From Chloroflexota bacterium (GTDB taxonomy: Bacteria > Chloroflexota > Limnocylindria > Limnocylindrales > CSP1-4), in contig JAHBUZ010000004.1 in NCBI GenBank assembly GCA_019637815.1, positions 1-64,000 on the forward strand: a stretch of DNA of 64,000 bases, given 5' to 3'. Below, one piece after another: positions 44,432 through 54,249 of this stretch; the first letter of the stretch is position 1; every line of letters begins with the position of its first letter. The translations under genes and the position numbers were made by a program. The notes below the pieces were generated by a model, which saw nothing but the letters and a program-made list of their open reading frames with translations, was not told where the DNA came from and did no database searches.

Positions 44432-44498
44432 GATCTTCGGCGTGGCCTGGAGGATCTTCGATGTGGCCTGCAGGATCTTCGGTCGCGCCGAAGATCCT
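44432..44498 (-). promoter_or_regulatory. Array A: three 21-bp-spaced GATCTTCG sites plus inverted copy, upstream of nfeD
   Basis: GATCTTCG occurs at 44432, 44453 and 44474, exactly 21 bp apart, with the inverted CGAAGATC at 44489. The last direct site and the inverted one form a perfect 11-bp stem (AGGATCTTCGG at 44472-44482, CCGAAGATCCT at 44488-44498) with a 5-nt loop. The spacings (21, 21, 15) are identical to array B. It lies 75 bp before the nfeD start and 34 bp past the XRE gene's stop. Confidence 0.75.
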
Positions 44499-44531
44499 GG
44501 CCGGGGCCGGTGGCAGGTCGTCGATGGCGCG

Positions 44532-45437
44532 TCATCGGCGTCGCGAGCGATCCTGCCGGACGAGGTCGGCTGCGTCCGCGTATCCCGCGAGCCGATGCCG
44601 GGTATCGGCCAGCACGTCTCGTAGACTCGCGAACCGAGTGGTGCGGCCAGTCGCGAACGGATCGAGGACGACGAAGGCCGCTGTCGTCGTCGCGGGAACC
44701 TCACCGGTCCACCATGTGTCGAACGCGTCCGGCGGTGCCGGGAACGTCGCCCGGAACATGGCCGGGCTCCTCCGGACCACGTCGATGACCTCACTCGACC
44801 AGAGGGCCACCATGACGTGTGTCTCGACGAGTGGTGGCCCGGCGAAGCCGCATCCCTCCCAGGTCGCGCGTCCAAGGAACGCACGCTTCTCGGCGAATCG
44901 GCCGATCGCGTCCTGGACATCGGGCAACTGGGTCTTGTTCTCGATGTGCAGGAGGGCACGTCGCCGGACGTCCCACGCCACGATGTCCGCCCGACCCCCG
45001 AATCGGTAGTGCTGCCATGGCAGGTCGACCGCCACCTTGAAGCCCCGCGCCAGGAGGTGAGCGGCTTCCAGCTCACCCATCGCCGCGTGGACGATGTCGC
45101 GCCCGCCCGCCAACCGCTCGTCGAACGATCCATCGCGACCCACCTGGACCACGGCTCGAGAGGCCCCACGGTCATCGGCGTCATGATCGAGTAGTGCGAA
45201 GCCGAGGCTCCGTTGCAGCCCCGTGGCTAGTCGCGCGTAGGTCCTCAGGGATGCCTGCTGGCCAGCTTCGACGGCGTGTACCGTGGTCGTGGAGACGCCC
45301 GCCGCCGTGCCCAGTGCCGCGAGCGTGAGATCCTGCCGCCGACGCTCGGTGCGGATGAGCACCCCCAACCGCGCGGCGGCGTCAGCCGCAGGGTCGGTCT
45401 CCTCCAGCATCCCGTCGCGAAGCGCATCACTCGACAT
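44532..45437 (-). CDS. XRE-type HTH protein with C-terminal nuclease-like domain
   Basis: 301 residues. The Cro/CI helix-turn-helix (about 25-85: GVLIRTERRRQDLTLAALGTAAGVSTTTVHAVEAGQQASLRTYARLATGL) is clear. A C-terminal domain (about 110-290) contains RFGGRADIVAWDVRRRALLHIENKTQL, an aspartate then E-x-K at PD-(D/E)xK spacing, and a conserved-looking tryptophan-rich segment (DTWWTGEVP). Similar HTH-plus-nuclease-like proteins exist as regulators or toxin-system components, but I cannot name this family. Array B lies 57 bp upstream of its ATG and array A directly downstream, before nfeD. It is the natural candidate to bind both arrays. Confidence 0.75.
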   Translation of the reverse strand: MSSDALRDGMLEETDPAADAAARLGVLIRTERRRQDLTLAALGTAAGVSTTTVHAVEAGQQASLRTYARLATGLQRSLGFALLDHDADDRGASRAVVQVGRDGSFDERLAGGRDIVHAAMGELEAAHLLARGFKVAVDLPWQHYRFGGRADIVAWDVRRRALLHIENKTQLPDVQDAIGRFAEKRAFLGRATWEGCGFAGPPLVETHVMVALWSSEVIDVVRRSPAMFRATFPAPPDAFDTWWTGEVPATTTAAFVVLDPFATGRTTRFASLRDVLADTRHRLAGYADAADLVRQDRSRRR

Positions 45438-45493
45438 GTGCGTATGGAAGCGATCGAGTCTGATCAGCGACTTATCGGCGCGGTCGCGGGTCG

Positions 45494-45558
45494 GATCTTC
45501 GGTGGGGCCGGCAAGATCTTCCGTGTGATCTGCAAGATCTTTGGTGGTGCCGAAGATC
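45494..45558 (-). promoter_or_regulatory. Array B: three 21-bp-spaced sites plus inverted copy, upstream of the XRE gene
   Basis: Sites start at 45494 (GATCTTCG), 45515 (GATCTTCC) and 45536 (GATCTTTG), 21 bp apart, with inverted CGAAGATC at 45551. Geometry matches array A base for base, while the bases between sites differ moderately. It begins 57 bp before the XRE start on the minus strand. Sites two helical turns apart lie on one face of the DNA, which suggests cooperative binding. Confidence 0.75.
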
Positions 45559-45649
45559 CATCAGCGGAGCGGCCGGGGAGCGGCAGCCCAACGTGGGGAG
45601 TGCAGCCCGACACGGGCGAAGCCCTCGCGCGCGGGTCCGCCGCGAGCCC

Positions 45650-46249
45650 TCAGCGGCCGAGCAGGTGGTCCAGCACGAGGCGGCTCCAGGTCTCGAGTCG
45701 GTCGCCGAGCGCATCGACCTCACCCACCTCGACGAACCGGCCCTCCAGCTTGTGGGTCTCCCGCACCGCGACCCCTCGCCCGGCCGCGTCCACGGTGTAC
45801 ACGAACCCCAGATGGACAGCACCCACCGGGTCGGTGTCGTCGTTGAGCACGCCGAGTGGCTGGAACACGGGCTCCCAGTCCGCCACCAGCTCCTCCGCCC
45901 ACTCGCGGCGCAGGCCGCCGTCGATCCCGCCGTCATCGGGCCCCACGTGGCCACCGACCCCGATCGAGTACCGGTCATGGAGTCGGGTGTCCCCGCCGGT
46001 TCGGAGGCGGTGCGTGAGGAAGACGCGCGACCCGTCCTGGACCACGACGTACGGGATCAGCTGCTGGAAGGAGGGATCGTCCTCGACATCCGCCCGCACG
46101 CGGTACTCCCCGACGGTCGAGGCGAGGACACCCAGCGCGGTCATCGCCTCGCCGCGGAGACCCCGCCAGTCGAGACCGCCCCGGATGGCGGCCCGGGGCA
46201 CGCCGAGCACCAGCTCGCGGGACATGCTGCTCGATCGTCCGGTCGTCAT
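45650..46249 (-). CDS. Nudix-fold protein with degenerate Nudix box
   Basis: 199 residues. The core (about 60-185) reads IPYVVVQDGSRVFLTHRLRTGG, then GGHVGPDDGGIDGGLRREWAEEL, where the Nudix box GX5EX7REUXEE is expected. The REWAEEL part is intact, but the first conserved glutamate is absent. The VGAVHLGFVYTVDAAGRGVAVRETHKLEGRFV strands follow as in Nudix hydrolases. Loss of the first glutamate may lower catalysis or shift it to binding. The start is ATG at 46249; an ATG eight codons later (MSRELVLG) is equally plausible. Confidence 0.75.
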   Translation of the reverse strand: MTTGRSSSMSRELVLGVPRAAIRGGLDWRGLRGEAMTALGVLASTVGEYRVRADVEDDPSFQQLIPYVVVQDGSRVFLTHRLRTGGDTRLHDRYSIGVGGHVGPDDGGIDGGLRREWAEELVADWEPVFQPLGVLNDDTDPVGAVHLGFVYTVDAAGRGVAVRETHKLEGRFVEVGEVDALGDRLETWSRLVLDHLLGR

Positions 46250-46308
46250 CCGTCGAGTGTATCGACGTCCGGCCTCAGGACGCTTCTGCGGTGGGTGGAC
46301 GGGCGGCG

Positions 46309-46391
46309 GCCAGCACCGCGGCTCCCCAGCGGCCGAGGGTCAGCAGCGACGCCAGCACCGCGGCTCCTCAGCGGCCGAGGGTCAGCAGCGA
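46309..46391. repeat. Tandem 42-bp duplication at the end of a small membrane gene
   Basis: Two 41-bp copies (46309-46349, 46351-46391) differ at one base (CCCC versus CCTC). The right copy covers the last codons of the minus-strand gene ending at 46368 and the left copy lies just past its stop. A simple slippage duplication; its period is a multiple of three. Confidence 0.8.
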
Positions 46392-46538
46392 TGCCACCAC
46401 GAGGACCACCACGACCAGCACCACGACCTGACCCACGAGCAGCCGGCGTTCGGCGGCCAGGTCATGGTCGCGCTCCCGGCGGAAGCGCTCGACCTCCGCC
46501 GGCGTGTCCACGAGCCCGGGCACCGACGACCCGCTCAT
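46368..46538 (-). CDS. Small single-pass membrane protein after the glycosyltransferase
   Basis: 56 residues. The ATG at 46538 overlaps the glycosyltransferase stop (ATGA). It starts MSGSSVPGLVDTPAEVERFRRERDHDLAAERRLL and ends with one strong membrane helix (VGQVVVLVVVVLVVASLLTLGR). The helix at the extreme C-terminus suggests a tail-anchored partner of the preceding enzyme. No family recognised. Confidence 0.6.
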   Translation of the reverse strand: MSGSSVPGLVDTPAEVERFRRERDHDLAAERRLLVGQVVVLVVVVLVVASLLTLGR

Positions 46539-47980
46539 GGCCGCATCAACGCCCGGCCGTGCTTCTCGGTCTTCTCCCAGCGCCGCTCGGCGCCCCGGAG
46601 CTCCCGGACGTAGGCGACGAGCGTCACGAGGCACAGGAACGCGCCGTAGCCGGCGAGATAGATGAGCCCACGTGACCACCATCGACCACCCGGCGCGGAC
46701 TCGAGACGCATCGCCAGCCAGGCGACGCCCATGCACCCCGCGAGCCATGCGGAGAGGACCCAGGCCAGCGGCCCGGGTGCGCTGACCTCCCAGGGCGCGA
46801 CCGCCTGGACGCAGGTGTACACGACGATGGCCACGGACACGACGCCCGGGAACAGGACGCCTTCACGCCACGCGACCCGTGCCGTCTCACGGTCGATGAC
46901 GAGGCAGGACAGGGTCAGGAACAGGTAGCAGAGCGCGGTGGTGACCCACAGCGCCCGGAACGCTGGCCAGGCGTGCGGGTCGCCCATGGCCAGCAGGACC
47001 AGCAGCGCGCTCGACGCCGCGATCATGAGCAGCGGCTGGAGCAGCACCGTGAACCACGCGAGCCCGAAGGTGATGCCCGACAGGCCCAGTCGCCGCCAGG
47101 GCCGGAACCACACCCCCCGGTAGCGACGCGTCACCTGGAGGTTGCCCCGGCTCCACCGGATGCGCTGCTTCCAGAGCGACCGCAGGTCCGGCGGCTCCTC
47201 TGCCCAGACCACACCGTGTGGCTCGAAGATGGCGCGCCTGCCCACGAGCTGCGTCTCGAACGTGGCGACCGTGTCCTCGGCGAGCGTGGAGGTGTCGATC
47301 CGACCGCCGATGGCCTCGAGGCTGCCGCGGGCGTGCAGCTGTGCGCCACCCGCCAGGCAGGCCATGCCGCCCAGCACGTCCTGGGTCCGTCGCGACGCGG
47401 CCTGGGCGGTCAGGTACTCCCATGCGATGAACCGGTTGAGATAGCCCGGCTCATGACTCCCTTCCTTGATGTAGCCCGTCACGGCGCCCACCTGGGGATC
47501 GGCGAGATGACGCGCCATGCGTCGGAGGGTGCCCGGCTCGAACTGGACATCGGCATCGGCGATGAGGATGGCCTCTGCCCAGTCATCGGCGAGGACACGC
47601 TCGAGACCGTGGTTGAGGGCGTGTGCCTTGCCCTGGCCACCCTGCTCGGTCCGCACGTGGAGGACCTGGCCGGGATACCGCCCGGCACGCTCCGCGATGA
47701 CCTCCGGGGTCGCGTCGGTGCTCGCATCGTCGACGACCATGATGCGCAGTCGATCCGCGGGATAGTCCATACCCAGCACCCGGTCGATGGTGGCCCCGAT
47801 GACCTGCGCCTCGTTCCAGGCGGGGAGCACCACCACGGTCCGTGGCAGGCAGGGGCCCGTCCGCCGGAAATGGTTGCGGATGGCGTGGGCGCCGGCCAGC
47901 AGGATCTGCCAGGTGCCGACCACGGGGGCGATGGCGCCCAGCATCACGATGGCCACCAGCAGGAATGTGAGCGGGCTCAT
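46535..47980 (-). CDS. Processive-type family 2 glycosyltransferase, membrane bound
   Basis: 481 residues. Helix at about 5-25, then a GT-A catalytic domain with VVLPAWNEAQVIGATIDRVL, MVVDDASTDATPEVI, the DxD-type ILIADADVQFEPGTL, the acceptor EDTVATFETQLVG and the processivity motif KQRIRW. Four or five C-terminal helices (about 300-450) form a channel-like region. This set is that of poly-N-acetylglucosamine, hyaluronan or cellulose synthase-like enzymes. The substrate is unknown. ATGA overlaps on both sides tie it to the PHP gene and the small membrane protein. Likely exports or extends a surface polysaccharide. Confidence 0.88.
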   Translation of the reverse strand: MSPLTFLLVAIVMLGAIAPVVGTWQILLAGAHAIRNHFRRTGPCLPRTVVVLPAWNEAQVIGATIDRVLGMDYPADRLRIMVVDDASTDATPEVIAERAGRYPGQVLHVRTEQGGQGKAHALNHGLERVLADDWAEAILIADADVQFEPGTLRRMARHLADPQVGAVTGYIKEGSHEPGYLNRFIAWEYLTAQAASRRTQDVLGGMACLAGGAQLHARGSLEAIGGRIDTSTLAEDTVATFETQLVGRRAIFEPHGVVWAEEPPDLRSLWKQRIRWSRGNLQVTRRYRGVWFRPWRRLGLSGITFGLAWFTVLLQPLLMIAASSALLVLLAMGDPHAWPAFRALWVTTALCYLFLTLSCLVIDRETARVAWREGVLFPGVVSVAIVVYTCVQAVAPWEVSAPGPLAWVLSAWLAGCMGVAWLAMRLESAPGGRWWSRGLIYLAGYGAFLCLVTLVAYVRELRGAERRWEKTEKHGRALMRP

Positions 47981-48792
47981 GTCGACCTGCCCGCTGCAGC
48001 CCCGACGGCCTCGGGCGCCACCCCGCCCTCGATGGCTCCGGCGCTCCCGTCGAGGGTCTCCAGCGCCCGACGGACAGCGTCCCAGCGCCCGACCTCCCGC
48101 GCGTGGTGCGCGTCCGAGCCCGCCACGAGCCCGACGCCTTCCGAACGGAGCAGATCGAGGGTCGCGACCCCGGGACACCGCCACTTCTCGTTGATCTCCA
48201 CGGCGGTCCCCGTCTCCCGGCATCGGACCGCGAGCGCGAGCAGGGCCTCCTGGGGCACATCGGTCTCCGCGAGCCCCATCTTGGGCAGCAGGCTGAAGGG
48301 ATGGGCGAGCACGATCGGGAGCGGCAGCCGGTCGAGCGATGCCGCGAGCGCCCCGATCAGGTCCCGGACCACGTCCTGCGGTCGCACCGAGCCGGCGCGC
48401 AGCATGGTCCGGACCACGGCCGGGTCGATGGGCCCGTGCGACCCGGGGAACCGGTGATCGGCGACGAGCACGACCTCCACCCCATCGAGCCGATCCGGGA
48501 CATCGAGGGCGCCACGCGTATCGAGGACCTTGGTCTCGACGCCGATGCGCACGTCGATGGGCGCACGCTCGCGGAGCGTCTCCACCTCACGCACCATGGC
48601 GGGCAGCCAGGTCGTCGTCGCACGCACGTGATCCACGAGACACACCCCCCGCAGGCCCGCGGCGTCCGCTGCGGCGAGCGCCTCGTCAGTCGTGCTCGCA
48701 CCGTCCGACCACGTGGAGTGGACATGACCATCGACCGCGAGGATCGTCTCGCGGTCGGTCGGGTGGATGGGGGTGGCTGCGGTGCCCGCCAT
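47977..48792 (-). CDS. PHP-domain phosphoesterase
   Basis: 271 residues. PHP domains bind up to three metals and hydrolyse phosphoesters. The metal motifs are in order: DGHVHSTWSDGASTTDEAL (HxH and D), LVDHVRATTTWLP, IGVETKVLD, VLVADHRFPG, LAHPFSLLPKMG and LVAGSDAHHAREVGRWD near the end. The ATG at 48792 shares a base with the preceding ATP-grasp stop (TGATG). Free-standing PHP enzymes include histidinol phosphatases and tyrosine phosphatases controlling polysaccharide synthesis. The glycosyltransferase next door favours the latter, as inference. Confidence 0.85.
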   Translation of the reverse strand: MAGTAATPIHPTDRETILAVDGHVHSTWSDGASTTDEALAAADAAGLRGVCLVDHVRATTTWLPAMVREVETLRERAPIDVRIGVETKVLDTRGALDVPDRLDGVEVVLVADHRFPGSHGPIDPAVVRTMLRAGSVRPQDVVRDLIGALAASLDRLPLPIVLAHPFSLLPKMGLAETDVPQEALLALAVRCRETGTAVEINEKWRCPGVATLDLLRSEGVGLVAGSDAHHAREVGRWDAVRRALETLDGSAGAIEGGVAPEAVGAAAGRST

Positions 48793-49811
48793 CAGGCCAC
48801 CGCGGTGAGGGCCTCGCGGGAACGGTCGACGACCGCCTCCATCTCCTCGATGTCGAGCATGCGGTGCTCCAGGTAGCGCACCATCGCCACGTCCCGGAAT
48901 CCATCGATGGTGGGCGGTGGACCCCCGAGCGCCAGGGCGAGACAGATGCGGGGCATGTCGATGCCCGCGGCGATGGTCAGGGGCAGGGTGCCCGGGAAGC
49001 GCGGGTTCACCTCCAGGAGGCGCGGGGCGCCGTGCACGTCCGCGCGCACCTGGACGTTGCTGACCCACGACAGGCCGAGGACCTCCACCACCTGCCGGCC
49101 GAGCGACTCGAGACGCTCGTCATGGACCGTCCGCGCCGCCACCGCCACACCGGAGTCCACGCGCAGCCGGAGACGTGGCACGACCGCGAGCACCTCGCCG
49201 GAGGCCGTGGCGAGGACATCCAGGGAGTGCTCCTCACCGGGCAGGTACTCCTGGACCAGGAAGCAGCCGTCCCGCGGGAGCGGCGCGAGCATCGCCACGT
49301 CATGGATGATCGTGACGTCCCGCGACCCGCTGCCCCGCCGCGGCTTGACCACGAACGGCAGCTGCCAGGTCGACGCATCGAACGAGGCATCGAGGAGCGC
49401 GGTCCGGGGGATCGGGACCACGCCCTCGCAGCGACGCGCGAGCCGCCACTTGTCGAGGCAGTCATCGAGCGCGGACTCACCGGCCAGGAGGACCCGCACG
49501 CCCGCGTCGAGGAACCTCGGACGTGCGCGTGCGATGGGCAGCAGCTCCTGGTCCACGGTCGGGATGAGGACGTCGATGCCGGTCGTCCGACAGTGCGCCA
49601 GGAGCGCATCCGCGAACCCGTCGCCGTCCCCACGCGGCACCAGCGAGCGCTGTGCAGGCGGTACCAGGTACAGGCCGGCGGCGTGGCGGTCCATGTCCGC
49701 TGCGTGGACCTCGACACCGTCCACGGACCCCAGGGACCGCATGACCGCGATCGCCGATGGTCCGCCGGCGCCCGTCACGAGGACCCGGACCGGTCGATCC
49801 TGGTCCGTCAT
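48792..49811 (-). CDS. ATP-grasp ligase (carbamoyl-phosphate synthase-like)
   Basis: 339 residues. The N-terminal Rossmann-like domain (VRVLVTGAGGPSAIAVMRSLG) resembles those of ATP-grasp enzymes close to the large subunit of carbamoyl-phosphate synthase. The ATP-grasp core has LPFVVKPRRGSGSRDV, FLVQEYLPGEEHSLDVL and APRLLEVNPRFPGTLPL, supplying the nucleotide lysine and Mg-binding glutamate and asparagine. Such enzymes join a carboxylate to an amine; substrates are unknown. Start MTDQDRPVRVLV at 49811. Overlaps the PHP gene and lies in the same transcript as the glycosyltransferase. Confidence 0.85.
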   Translation of the reverse strand: MTDQDRPVRVLVTGAGGPSAIAVMRSLGSVDGVEVHAADMDRHAAGLYLVPPAQRSLVPRGDGDGFADALLAHCRTTGIDVLIPTVDQELLPIARARPRFLDAGVRVLLAGESALDDCLDKWRLARRCEGVVPIPRTALLDASFDASTWQLPFVVKPRRGSGSRDVTIIHDVAMLAPLPRDGCFLVQEYLPGEEHSLDVLATASGEVLAVVPRLRLRVDSGVAVAARTVHDERLESLGRQVVEVLGLSWVSNVQVRADVHGAPRLLEVNPRFPGTLPLTIAAGIDMPRICLALALGGPPPTIDGFRDVAMVRYLEHRMLDIEEMEAVVDRSREALTAVA

Positions 49812-49866
49812 GGCGTGGGGCGATGGAGACACTGGTCGATGGGCAGGCACGTGCGATGATCCCGGC

Positions 49867-51063
49867 TCAGCCACTGACGACGAACCGGGTGTCACCGTGC
49901 GTGACCTTCGGGGCCGAACTGGCCAGGGATGTGGGGCTGGGTCGTCGGCGGTCGCGCACCACCTCGAACGCCTCGACGGCGGTGCCACCACCGAAGCGCG
50001 CCCAGTAGCGCGCCGTGGCGCGCAGGAGCTCCTCGTCCAGGTACTCCCGGGTCGACGCCTGGGAGTCGAACGCCCGGATCGCCTCCAGCTTGCCCTCCAG
50101 CGTGTGCTCGATGCTCACGAAGCGGCTGGGCCGGAACGCGATGGTCGCCGACGGGCTCTGGAAGCAGAGCACGTAGGGCAGGCTCCGCGAGGCGACCATG
50201 GCGGCCGAATGGGTGTTGCGGTGGTCCTGATGGACGTCGTTGATGGAGTGGGTGTAGATGATGGTCGGTCGGACCTCCGTGATCACCCGCTCGATGATGG
50301 CCACCGTGGGGTCGCTCTCGCGGATGTGGGTGTCCTCGAGATCCTCCATCAGGAGTCGGGCGCCGATGACCGCCGCGGCGGCCTCCGCCTCGCGACGCCG
50401 GCTCGCCTTGTTGCCGCCACGGGCGCCCCCGCTGAGGGTGAGGATCGTCACCTGGTCGCCGCTCGCTCGATGCGACAGGAGCGTCCCGCCCACGCCGATC
50501 TCCACGTCGTCGGGGTGCGCGCCCACGGCCAGGACGCGCTCGCGCCCGCTGGACCCGGCGCGTGCGACCGCATCGGCGACCTTGTCCAGCAGCTCCGCCG
50601 CCACCAGGGGCTTGATGAGGAGATCGTCGACCCGCAGGCGGACCGCCTCGACGGCCATCTCCACGCTCGGTGTCGCGGCGGTCAGGATGGCCGGCAATCC
50701 CGGGATGCGTCGTCGTGCCTGCCGGACGAGCTCGCTGCCGCGCATGCCGGGCACGTCATGATCCGCGAGCAGGATGTCCGCACCGGTCACGTCCAGGTAG
50801 CGCAGGGCCATCTCCGGATCGGTGAACGTCGTGACCCGGTGGCCACCCATGCGGCGCAGGACCTGGGTCGCGGCGCGTGCTGCGGCGGCGTCCCCGTCCA
50901 CGATCAGGACGCGGACACGGGTGCTCGGCGCGGGTCCCTCGGCGACATCGGTCGGGAGGGAGGATGGACGGTGGCGTCCGGCGACACGCGGGCCCTCGGG
51001 ATCGACATCGAGGCCCGCACCGGACGCGTCATCGGGGGCCTCGTCGGAGGGTGGTCGGTGCAT
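49867..51063 (-). CDS. Response-regulator receiver fused to PIG-L (LmbE-like) deacetylase
   Basis: 398 residues from the ATG at 51063. After a disordered tail, a receiver domain (about 47-165) has all key residues: VRVLIVDGD, acceptor aspartate in ILLADHDVPGMRG, ILTAAT and LLIKPL. The C-terminal PIG-L domain (about 175-390) has the zinc motif VGAHPDDVEIGVGGTLL and the later histidine in IYTHSINDVHQDHRNTH. PIG-L enzymes remove acetyl from N-acetylglucosamine-type sugars. Phosphorylation by a sensor kinase could control deacetylation directly. An ATG at 51108 is an alternative start; both precede disordered sequence. Lies at the head of the glycosyltransferase run, 55 bp upstream. Confidence 0.88.
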   Translation of the reverse strand: MHRPPSDEAPDDASGAGLDVDPEGPRVAGRHRPSSLPTDVAEGPAPSTRVRVLIVDGDAAAARAATQVLRRMGGHRVTTFTDPEMALRYLDVTGADILLADHDVPGMRGSELVRQARRRIPGLPAILTAATPSVEMAVEAVRLRVDDLLIKPLVAAELLDKVADAVARAGSSGRERVLAVGAHPDDVEIGVGGTLLSHRASGDQVTILTLSGGARGGNKASRRREAEAAAAVIGARLLMEDLEDTHIRESDPTVAIIERVITEVRPTIIYTHSINDVHQDHRNTHSAAMVASRSLPYVLCFQSPSATIAFRPSRFVSIEHTLEGKLEAIRAFDSQASTREYLDEELLRATARYWARFGGGTAVEAFEVVRDRRRPSPTSLASSAPKVTHGDTRFVVSG

Positions 51064-51290
51064 GTCTGGATGAGACAGGGTGGGACGGGTGCTGTCGATC
51101 GGTACCATCGGCAGGGATGCGCCCCCGGACCTCGAGCGCCGGCGCTCCGATGCGGAGCCGTCCGCGATCCGGTCGGAGAGGGCCATCGATGGCCCATGGT
51201 GGACCCGTCCGCGACCGCCAGCAGGCCCCACGATGCCGGGCACCGACGCCTCGGCCACGGCGCACGCCGCTGACCCCAGCCCCTCGGCGA

Positions 51291-52414
<1,124 letters not shown>

Positions 52415-52418
<4 letters not shown>

Positions 52419-54193
52419 CGGCTCGCTCCCACGTTGACGCCCGAGGTGCGCTCGGCGCGTGTCGAGGACCCGACCAGCACGGACAGGATCCCGATGGCGG
52501 CGAGCACGATGAGGATGAGGATGACGCAGTAGGCGTAGGCGTTGCCATAGCGCGCCGCATCGGTCTCGTTGAGGATCTGCTGGGTCATGATCCGGATCTG
52601 CGGCGTGGTCAGGAAGATGACGGCGCTGATAGCGGTCATCGATCGCGCGAAGGAATAGATAAGACCGGACAGGAAGGCGGGTCGGATGAGCGGCAGGACC
52701 ACCTTGCGGAAGGTCGTCGCCTGGTCGGCGCCCAGGGAGATGGACGCCTCCTCGATGCTCGGGTCGATCTGCTGGAGCGAGGCAGCCCCCGCCCGAAGAC
52801 CGCCGGGCGCCGATCGCAGGATGTACACCAGCAGGATGGCGAGCGCACCACCGAGCAGCGCCGCGCCGCCCGTGAGCTTGGGGATGATGGTGAAGCCCGC
52901 GATCTGGACGGGCACGTTGAACACCAGCAGATAGCCGATGCCGAAGATGGTCCCCGGCACCGCGACGCCCAGCATCGTGCCGAAGTCCAGGGCGCCACGA
53001 CCCGGGAACCGGCCCCGGATCACGAGGAACGCGATGACCACGCCCAGGAGCCCCGCGAGCGGCGTCGCGAGTCCCGCGAGGAGGGTGGTATCCGTGACGG
53101 CCTTGGTGCCGTAGCCGAACAGGACCGCCTCGTAGTTCCGGAGCGTGAGCGTGTGATCGACACCCAGCAGCTTCGTGAACGAGCCGACCACGATGGTCCC
53201 GTACAGCAGCACGATGAGCCCCGCGACGAGGCAGGCGGCCCCCAGCAGCATCGCCCGTGCCGGCCGGCCGCTCACCTCCGACGGACGACCCGTGGGCTTG
53301 CCCGTGACCGAGACGACCGACGCCCGCTCCGCGTAGTAGCGGTGCACGAAGTAGACGATGAGGCTGGGCACCAGGAGCAGCACCGCCAGCACCGATCCGG
53401 TGAGCATGTCGTACTGGCCGATGATCGCGATGTACAGCCGGCTGGACAGGACCGTGAAGTTGCCGCCCAGCACGAGCGGGTTGCCGAGGTCCGCGAGCGC
53501 CTCCACGAACAGCAGCAGGAAGCCCGATGCGAGGCCCGGCAGGAGGAGGGGCACCGTGACCGTCCGGAAGATCCGGAGCTTCGACGAGCCGAGGTTCGCG
53601 GCCGCTTCATCGAGCGCCGGGTCGAGCGCCCGCATCAGGCCCATGAGGCTCACGTAGGCCACCGGGAAGAAGCTCAGCGACATGACCAGCGTGAGCCCCG
53701 GCAGGCCATAGATATCCACCCGCATCCCCAGCAGGTCGCGGGTGATCATGCCGCTCCGCCCGAACAACGAGATCGCGGCGATGGCCAGCGCGAACGGCGG
53801 GCTCACGATGGGCAGCAGCGCGATCACGTGGAGCACCCGCTTGAGCCACCGGTTGGCGGGCACCCGGACCTGGACGAACGCGAACAGGAACGCGATCGCG
53901 GTGCCCACGGTCGCCACGACGACCCCCAGCACCACCGTGTTGACGAGGATCTGGTTCTGGGGTGGGCTCAGGTACCGCTGGAAGATCGGGATCGCGCCAT
54001 CGGTCAGCGCGGCACCGATGACCGCGAGGACCGGCCACACGATCGCGATGAGCACGAACGCGACCGACAGCACGAGCGCCACGACCACCGCGGGGTCGAG
54101 CGCGCGACGTCGACCGCGCGCGGCGGCCTCCTGCCCGTCGCCGGGCAGCCCGGTCCCGGGGCCACCGGCCGTGGCCAGCGCGGACGTGTCCAT
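52415..54193 (-). CDS. ABC importer permease, two fused FbpB-like domains
   Basis: 592 residues with about 12 membrane helices, forming two BPD_transp_1 modules in one chain, as in iron(III) permeases of the FbpB type. Each half has the coupling-helix region: YVSLMGLMRALDPALDEAAANLGSSKLRIFRTVTVPLL in the first and AGAASLQQIDPSIEEASISLGADQATTFRKVVLPLI in the second (the EAA motif). A low-complexity N-terminal tail precedes helix 1. ATGA overlap with the ATPase downstream. The substrate is likely ferric iron or a similar small ligand, by family. Confidence 0.94.
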
Positions 54194-54249
54194 GCGTGGA
54201 TCCGGGGTCGGCCGAGACCGACCCCGGGGTCCCTGTGTGCGGACTCCGC

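Noticed and set aside
44432..45558. GATCTTCG arrays as a CRISPR
   Set aside because: The repeated part is only 8 bp in a 21-bp period with similar spacers and only three units; there are no cas genes. The geometry fits protein-binding sites.
44432..45558. Link between the GGATC-containing arrays and the AlwI-like endonuclease on the element
   Set aside because: AlwI specificity is only a memory-based guess for that enzyme, the loci are 7 kb apart, and one is host DNA. No evidence connects them.
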